DNA of 37,455 bases from an uncultured Muribaculaceae bacterium (GTDB taxonomy: Bacteria; Bacteroidota; Bacteroidia; Bacteroidales; Muribaculaceae). The notes below the pieces were generated by a model. That model saw nothing but the letters and a program-made list of their open reading frames with translations, searched no databases and had not been told where the DNA came from. Positions 32,361 to 37,455 of the stretch are shown here, piece by piece (position 1 is the stretch's first letter; each line of letters opens with the position of its first letter). Location of the stretch: the NCBI GenBank assembly GCA_945931475.1, contig CAMEPD010000016.1:1-37455 (forward strand), written 5' to 3'. A program made the position numbers and the translations under genes.

Positions 32361-34139
32361 ATGTATAAGACAATGAAAAAGACATTATTATATATAGCGG
32401 TGGCGCTGACATCGGCCGTCGGATTCTCTTCGTGCGACGATGATTTCGAGCGTCCGCCAATCACTATCCCCGGCCAAGGTGACCAGATCGAGGCCAACGT
32501 CACCCTGCTTGAACTCAAACAGCAGTTCTACAACTCGTCGACATCGAACTACGCTTCGGAAATCGGCACCAATGCCGACGGCGAGCACTACATAGTGCGC
32601 GGCCGCATCATCTCCGATGACCAGACCGGCAACATTTTCAAGACCCTGATGATCCAGGACGAGAGCGCCGGTATGGCTTTCTCGATCAACATCAGCAGCC
32701 TCTACGAGAACTACAAGTACGGCGCTGAAATAGCCGTCGACGTAACCGGCCTCTATATCGGCGCTTACGGCAACAATATGCAGATCGGCGCGGCCCCCAC
32801 GACCAACGACTACCCCTCGCGTATCGAGGAGGATGTATGGAAGGAGCACTGCACCGTGCAGTCGGTTCCCCAGCCCGACAAGGTAGTCGTACACTCCGTT
32901 ACGATGGAGGAACTCAATGACATCAAGACCGACCCCTCGCAGATGCTCGCATGGCAGAACCGACTGGTGAAACTCGACAACATGAAGTTCGAGCGCCCCG
33001 GCCAGCCTTTCGGCGAATCGTCGTCGACGGTCAGCCGTAACCTCATCGGTCCCGACGGCTCGCGCATCATCATGCGCAACAGCGGTTACTCCACATGGTG
33101 GGCGCAGCTGCAGCCCGCCGGCGAAGGCTCCGTTACCGCCATCCTCAGCTATTTCAGCCGCGACTGGCAGCTGATGCTCAACTCGCCCGACGACCTCAGT
33201 GGTTTCACCGAAGCCGAGCCCGAGAAACCCGTCGAGGCCGGTACAGGCACCAAGGATGACCCCTATACCGTCGCTCAGCTCGTGCAGGAGGGCGCTCCCT
33301 CGGCCGCACAGCCCGACAAGTGGGTCAAGGGCTACATCGTGGGCTTCATCCCCGATATGTCGCTTTCAGAGGCCGTATTCTCGGCTGACGGCGCCGTGGC
33401 CACCAACATCGTCATCGGCGCAACGGCCGAAACCAACTCGTCGACCGCCGTGCTGCCCGTACAGCTTCCCGCCGGCGTTATCCGCAGCGGTGTCAACCTC
33501 AAGGACAACCCTGCCAACCTCGGGAAGGAGATTCTGCTCAAGGGCTCGGTTGAACGCTACTTCGGCACCTGCGGCGTGAAATCGGTAACCGCGGCCGTTA
33601 TCGACGGCAAGGAGATCGGTCAGGGCGGCGACACCCCCTCGACACCTGCCGGGCAGTCAATCTTCTCCGAGAGTTTCGCCACCGGCCAGGGCACCTTCAC
33701 CATCAACGACAAGCTGCTCCCCTCCGGCCTATCCTACATCTGGAGCTACGCCTCAAACTACAAGTGCATGAAGGCTTCGGCTTTCGCCAACAGCACAAAC
33801 CACGACGCTGACTCATACCTCGTTTCCCCCGAAATCGACCTCACCGGCTACACCGACGTGCAGGCATCGTTCGAGCAGGCAGTGAACTTCTTCACTGACA
33901 TTGCCACAGCCAGGAAGGAAGCCGCATTCGCAGTGAGCACCGATGGCGGCACTACATGGACCGCCCTCGATATCCCCTCGTACCCCTCGGAACTGAGCTG
34001 GACTTTCGCCCCCACCGGCGCCATCAGTCTCAAGTCCTATGCGGGCAAGAAAATCAAGGTCGCTTTCCACTACACCGGCACCGCAGCCAAATGCGGCACC
34101 TGGGAGGTGAAGAACCTCGTCATTACAGGCACCAAATAA
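32361..34139 (+). CDS. Surface lipoprotein with DUF5689-, DUF6359- and choice-of-anchor-J-like domains
   Basis: A 592-residue lipoprotein. The lipobox GFSSC gives lipidated Cys25 (Cys21 if the start is the second Met at 32373), followed by DDDFE, which fits the acidic surface-export signal. Domain 1 (~45-280), DUF5689-like, includes DGEHYIVRGRIISDDQTGN, LMIQDESAGMAFSI and GAEIAVDVTGLYIG, an OB-fold-like pattern. Domain 2 (~293-417), DUF6359-like, starts GTGTKDDPYTVAQ and has VKGYIVGFIPD. Domain 3 (~433-592) is choice-of-anchor-J/jelly-roll-like (FSESFATGQGTFTIND, YLVSPEIDL, AVSTDGGTTWTAL, WEVKNLVITG). It sits 9 nt after the receptor and probably forms a surface complex with it. No catalytic motif was recognised. 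Confidence 0.82.
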   Translation: MYKTMKKTLLYIAVALTSAVGFSSCDDDFERPPITIPGQGDQIEANVTLLELKQQFYNSSTSNYASEIGTNADGEHYIVRGRIISDDQTGNIFKTLMIQDESAGMAFSINISSLYENYKYGAEIAVDVTGLYIGAYGNNMQIGAAPTTNDYPSRIEEDVWKEHCTVQSVPQPDKVVVHSVTMEELNDIKTDPSQMLAWQNRLVKLDNMKFERPGQPFGESSSTVSRNLIGPDGSRIIMRNSGYSTWWAQLQPAGEGSVTAILSYFSRDWQLMLNSPDDLSGFTEAEPEKPVEAGTGTKDDPYTVAQLVQEGAPSAAQPDKWVKGYIVGFIPDMSLSEAVFSADGAVATNIVIGATAETNSSTAVLPVQLPAGVIRSGVNLKDNPANLGKEILLKGSVERYFGTCGVKSVTAAVIDGKEIGQGGDTPSTPAGQSIFSESFATGQGTFTINDKLLPSGLSYIWSYASNYKCMKASAFANSTNHDADSYLVSPEIDLTGYTDVQASFEQAVNFFTDIATARKEAAFAVSTDGGTTWTALDIPSYPSELSWTFAPTGAISLKSYAGKKIKVAFHYTGTAAKCGTWEVKNLVITGTK

Positions 34140-34205
34140 TCGCGGTCGTTCATGCTGATTATCCAATTCTCAAATTGAATTACCGATTTTAAGATAGCTA
34201 ACGAT

Positions 34206-36449
34206 ATGAAAATCAGAAATATATTATACGGGTTCGTAGCTGTGTCGGCGGCGCTGGGTTTCTCGGCCTGCCAGGACGACATCGACGCTCCCCGCTCGGC
34301 TTACGAGGTGCCGCAGGCCACCATCAAAGCCAATGCCACCATCATGGAGGTGAAGGAAGCCTTCTGGAAGGACGAAACGCCCTACTGCGTCGAAATCCCC
34401 GCACGTTCCGACGGCGAACACTACATCATCGCCGGCCGCGTCATCTCGTCGGACTACGACGGTAACGTGTTCAAATGCATCTACCTGCGCGACGAAACCG
34501 GCGTGATGCCCATCTCAATCAACGCCTACAACCTGTGGCTCACCTGCCGTATCGGTCAGGAGGTGGTTGTCGACCTTACCGGCATGTACATCGGCCGCTA
34601 CGCCGGCCTTATGCAGCTCGGTTACCCCAAATGGAAGGCGTCGGCCAACACATACGAGCCGACATTCATGGCTCAGAGCTTCTTCGAGAACCATATTCAG
34701 CTCAACGGGCTGCCCGAGCCCTCGAAAGTTGAGCCGGTGCTCATCGAATCGCTCGGCGACCTCAACGCCAACAGTGGCCTGAACAACGGCGAGTTCCTCC
34801 GCAAATGGCAGGGGCAGCTCGTGCGCCTCAACAACGTTCACTTCAAGAATGCCGACGGCAAGACCACCCTCTGCGCCGAATACCATTCGTCGGGCGAAAG
34901 CCAGCCCCTGGTTGACGCCGAAGGCAACGAAATCAACGTGCGTACGTCGGGCTACTCATCGTTCTACAACACTGTCCTTCCTCAGGGCAGCGGCGACGTT
35001 GTGGCTCTCCTCGGCTACTACTACTCGTCATCGAAAACCTCACCCTGGCAGCTCGTACTCATCAGCGAGGACGGCCTGATGAACTTCGGTTCGCCCACAC
35101 TCCCCTCGGGCACATCCGAGAAGCCCTGGACAGTCGACGAAGCTATCGAGAAGCAGCGCAATGGCGAGACTCCCTCGGGTTGGGTTGAAGGTTTCATCGT
35201 CGGCACCGTGGCTCCCGAAGTGGAGACCATCACCTCGGCCGACCAGATTCAGTGGGGCGCCAACGCTACCCTGCAGAACACCGTGGTTATCGGTGCTACA
35301 CCCGAAACCAAGGACCTCAACGCCTGCCTGGTGATGAGCCTCCCGCAGAGCTCGAAGATGCGTCAGTATGTTGCCCTGGCCACTCATCCCGAGAACCTCG
35401 GCAAGAAACTCGCCGTGCTCGGTACCCTCGACAAGTATATGGGTGCCTACGGCCTCTCCGGAGTATCGGGCGAACCCGCTGACTTCCGTCTGGAGGGCGT
35501 AACCGTACCCGATACCCCCGAGCAGCCCGACGAACCCACCGGCATCCCCGACGGCAACGGCACACAGGCTTCGCCCTACAGCCCCGCCCAGATGCTGAGC
35601 ATGGGCGCACCCGCGTCGGCCCAGGCCAACGTTTACGTCAAAGGCTATATCGTGGGCTTTATCCCCGACAAATCCATCTCGGAGGCTAAATTCGAGCTCC
35701 CCGCGACCTCCAAGACCAATATCGTAATCTCGTCGACCCCCGACGGCAATTCTTCTACCACCGTGGTGCCCGTGCAGCTCCCCAACGGAGCTATCCGCAC
35801 CGCCCTGAATCTCCAGGACAACCCCGGCAACTTCGGCAAAATCGTTACCCTCTGCGGCTCGTATGAGAAATACTTCGGCGTTGCCGGTCTCAAGTCCGTA
35901 ACATCCTATACATTCGAGGACGGTACGGGTCCCGACGTTCCCGATACCCCTGATATTCCCGCAGGCGCAACGCTCTTCTCCGAGACCTTCGCATCCGGCC
36001 AGGGCGCGTTCACCATCGACAATATCACTCTCGGCACCGGTATGTCATACGTCTGGAACTTCGACGACCGTTACTCCTGCATGAAGGCTTCGGCATTCGT
36101 CGGCGGTAGCAATCATGCCGCCGAGGCACGCCTGATTTCGCCTGAAATAAACCTCAGCGGCGTCAGCGGAGCAGTCCTCACATTCGACCAGGCCTGCAAG
36201 TTCTTCGGCAGCCTCGACAATTGCGTCAAGAGCGCGGCCTGCGAAATCTCGACCGACGGCGGCTCGACATGGACCGCGCTGACCGTTCCCGGCCAGACCC
36301 AGTACGATTCGTGGACCTTCGTTTCGTCGGGGAATGTCGACCTCTCGGCATACGTCGGCAAGACCGTCAAAATCGCCTTCCACTACCAGTCGACCAGCTC
36401 CACCGCCGGTACCTGGGAAGTGAAGAACGTCCTCGTTACCTCCAAGTAA
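34206..36449 (+). CDS. Larger paralogous surface lipoprotein (DUF5689-, two DUF6359- and anchor-J-like domains)
   Basis: A 747-residue paralog of the preceding lipoprotein. The lipobox GFSAC gives Cys22, followed by QDDID. The DUF5689-like part (~35-285) repeats the upstream motifs: DGEHYIIAGRVISSDYDGNVFK, LRDETGVMPISI and VVVDLTGMYIG. Two DUF6359-like domains follow: one divergent (~300-430, SGWVEGFIVGTVAPE) and one (~440-575, GNGTQASPYSPAQ, VKGYIVGFIPDKSISEAKF) that matches the single copy in the upstream gene closely. The end (~585-747) is the anchor-J-like module (FSETFASGQGAFTID, SWTFVSSGNVDLSAYVGKTVKIAFHYQ). The gene ends in a strong terminator. It probably arose by tandem duplication with gain or loss of a middle domain. 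Confidence 0.82.
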   Translation: MKIRNILYGFVAVSAALGFSACQDDIDAPRSAYEVPQATIKANATIMEVKEAFWKDETPYCVEIPARSDGEHYIIAGRVISSDYDGNVFKCIYLRDETGVMPISINAYNLWLTCRIGQEVVVDLTGMYIGRYAGLMQLGYPKWKASANTYEPTFMAQSFFENHIQLNGLPEPSKVEPVLIESLGDLNANSGLNNGEFLRKWQGQLVRLNNVHFKNADGKTTLCAEYHSSGESQPLVDAEGNEINVRTSGYSSFYNTVLPQGSGDVVALLGYYYSSSKTSPWQLVLISEDGLMNFGSPTLPSGTSEKPWTVDEAIEKQRNGETPSGWVEGFIVGTVAPEVETITSADQIQWGANATLQNTVVIGATPETKDLNACLVMSLPQSSKMRQYVALATHPENLGKKLAVLGTLDKYMGAYGLSGVSGEPADFRLEGVTVPDTPEQPDEPTGIPDGNGTQASPYSPAQMLSMGAPASAQANVYVKGYIVGFIPDKSISEAKFELPATSKTNIVISSTPDGNSSTTVVPVQLPNGAIRTALNLQDNPGNFGKIVTLCGSYEKYFGVAGLKSVTSYTFEDGTGPDVPDTPDIPAGATLFSETFASGQGAFTIDNITLGTGMSYVWNFDDRYSCMKASAFVGGSNHAAEARLISPEINLSGVSGAVLTFDQACKFFGSLDNCVKSAACEISTDGGSTWTALTVPGQTQYDSWTFVSSGNVDLSAYVGKTVKIAFHYQSTSSTAGTWEVKNVLVTSK

Positions 36450-36502
36450 CCCCTGCGAGACGCCTTCTGCGCTATATCCATCCTTCACGACAATCATAAA
36501 CA

Positions 36503-36547
36503 AGTCGCTGCATCGACTCTCGATTTCGATGCAGCGACTGATTTTTT
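36503..36547 (+). terminator. Intrinsic terminator of the receptor/lipoprotein operon
   Basis: A perfect 14-bp stem (AGTCGCTGCATCGA 36503-36516 with TCGATGCAGCGACT 36526-36539) has a 9-nt loop and is followed by a T run (36542-36547). Confidence 0.9.
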
Positions 36548-36577
36548 GAATCCCCTGTAATCCCTCTGAATCTGTAC

Positions 36578-37041
36578 TTATTCCACTCTTTCGAATGTTA
36601 CTGTGGGTACCAGATTCTTTTGCAGCACTCCGTTGACATATATGTCCTTGTTATTGTAGTGCCCTTTGTACGGGCGTCGTTCTGTGTTTTCCGGTATTTT
36701 GAAAACTGCGCTTATATTTACATCTTTATAACCGGGTCGTGAAAGCGTTAATGTGTAATCATAGCTTTCTACTTCGGGTATAGGTCCGTAAATCAAGATT
36801 TTTTTATCCGGGTCAAAGACATAATTTTTATCCTTGAAATAGAATCCGGGCAATATCCAGCGCCTAAAATTGTAATAAGAACCATACAATGGACCGTAAA
36901 AGCCACAGCAGCATTGGAAATATCTGACGCTATATAGCCTACATACGGTTTCTCGTCTCCGTCAATTGTGGGCTCCGAGCATCCGCTCACAATTAATGCC
37001 ATAATTGCGAACAATATCAATAAATAGACAGGCTTTTTCAT
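36578..37041 (-). pseudogene. Frameshifted small lipoprotein gene
   Basis: Two minus-strand frames make one gene. The first starts at 37041 with a lipoprotein signal (MKKPVYLLILFAIMALIVSG then Cys21, SEPTIDGDEKPYVGYIASDI) and loses sense after AAVAF at a run of four A on the plus strand (36898-36901). The second frame carries on YGPLYGSYYNFRRWILPGFY and ends PTVTFERVE at 36578. Adding one base to the homopolymer would give a ~154-residue lipoprotein. The second half looks beta-rich (YDYTLTLSRPGYKDVNISAVF), like a carboxypeptidase-regulatory or Ig-like fold. Either a real 1-base deletion or a sequencing error. No family was recognised. Confidence 0.65.
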
Positions 37042-37455
37042 TCGATAATGTAATTTATTTAGAGGTTATTGAAAAGATTGAGTATGAGTGTTTGCAGTAT
37101 TCGAAATATTCATAATCAATGTAAATGTAAATTTATCAGAAATGATGCATAGGCATTTTTGCAGCTTGAATGCAGTGCTGAACGGATGATGTCTGCAAGA
37201 ATGATACTTCTGTTTTCATTTTGCAAGTATATTTGCGCTTTTTTTAGGTAAATTCCAACAGGGTGGGTAACTGTTCACCGGACAAAATACATTGGTTACA
37301 AGCGAATTGTAGGGGGGAGTGTCAAAATTAATTTAGGGTGGTGAATTGTTGGGTCGCGGCACAATGCTTTTAGCTTAAGGATGTTTCAGGTATTTGTAGG
37401 GGTGACTGTGTCAAAATTGGCAATTGTAGGGACATGCCTTTGGCATGTTTGCTTA
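37042..37455. other. Terminal intergenic region
   Basis: No gene is supported in these 414 bases. A plus-strand -7-like TATATTTG lies at 37228-37235 without a clear -33 partner. From 37306 to the end there are imperfect direct repeats and a palindrome, reported separately. The next gene would lie beyond the window. Confidence 0.5.
37306..37455. repeat. Imperfect direct repeats and palindrome at the window end
   Basis: TTGTAGGGG...GTGTCAAAATT occurs at 37306-37329 and 37394-37418 (two copies with small differences), and a third partial copy ATTGTAGGG at 37423-37431 leads into the palindrome ACATGCC TTT GGCATGT (37432-37448). The region looks like part of a dispersed intergenic repeat family cut by the window edge. 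Confidence 0.55.

Overview
The window looks like a chromosomal segment of a Bacteroidales bacterium, most likely a gut Muribaculaceae-like species (inference). The evidence is a complete type IX secretion core, Bacteroidota-type promoters (TTTG, about 20 nt, then TAnnTTTG), surface-lipoprotein signals, a carboxypeptidase-regulatory-domain TonB-dependent receptor, and the lack of clear Shine-Dalgarno sites. No rRNA, tRNA, CRISPR array or insertion sequence was recognised.

Layout: (1) 53-2422 (-): a secreted C10 cysteine peptidase with a C-terminal tail like a type IX sorting signal. (2) 2423-3164: a long intergenic region holding a consensus + strand promoter and a ~240 bp imperfect inverted-repeat element, followed by pdxA. 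(3) 4302-6779: a terminator overlapping a promoter, then a two-gene operon of an outer-membrane porin-like protein and a Gate-domain membrane protein. (4) 6852-14150 (-): a type IX secretion operon in the order porT, porP/sprF, gldK, gldL, gldM, gldN. (5) 14312-17845 (+): a small surface lipoprotein, the queuosine-precursor transporter YhhQ, an HU protein, a 29-residue basic ribosomal-type protein and RNase G. (6) 17929-18629: a four-helix-bundle suffix-domain gene on the minus strand, bracketed on both sides by arrays of the same 9-bp repeat (GGACTTTAA / GGTCTTTAA). (7) 18765-24526 (+): a stringent-response synthetase/hydrolase, a 7TM-HD (PgpH-type) phosphodiesterase and an RsmF-like rRNA methyltransferase. 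(8) 24599-26301: a DUF4254 protein and a GT9 glycosyltransferase. (9) 26537-29234: a four-subunit 2-oxoacid:ferredoxin oxidoreductase. (10) 29568-36449: a TonB-dependent receptor followed by two related surface lipoproteins (DUF5689-, DUF6359- and choice-of-anchor-J-like domains). (11) 36578-37041 (-): a lipoprotein gene broken by an apparent 1-base frameshift, then a repeat-containing end.

How the genes fit together: the type IX apparatus could export the C10 peptidase. The receptor and its two lipoproteins look like one outer-membrane binding and import unit whose ligand is unknown; the OB-fold-like pattern of the lipoproteins makes nucleic acid or nucleotide worth testing. The most unusual structure is the repeat-bracketed four-helix-bundle gene, which looks like a discrete cassette set between the rng terminator and the rel promoter.
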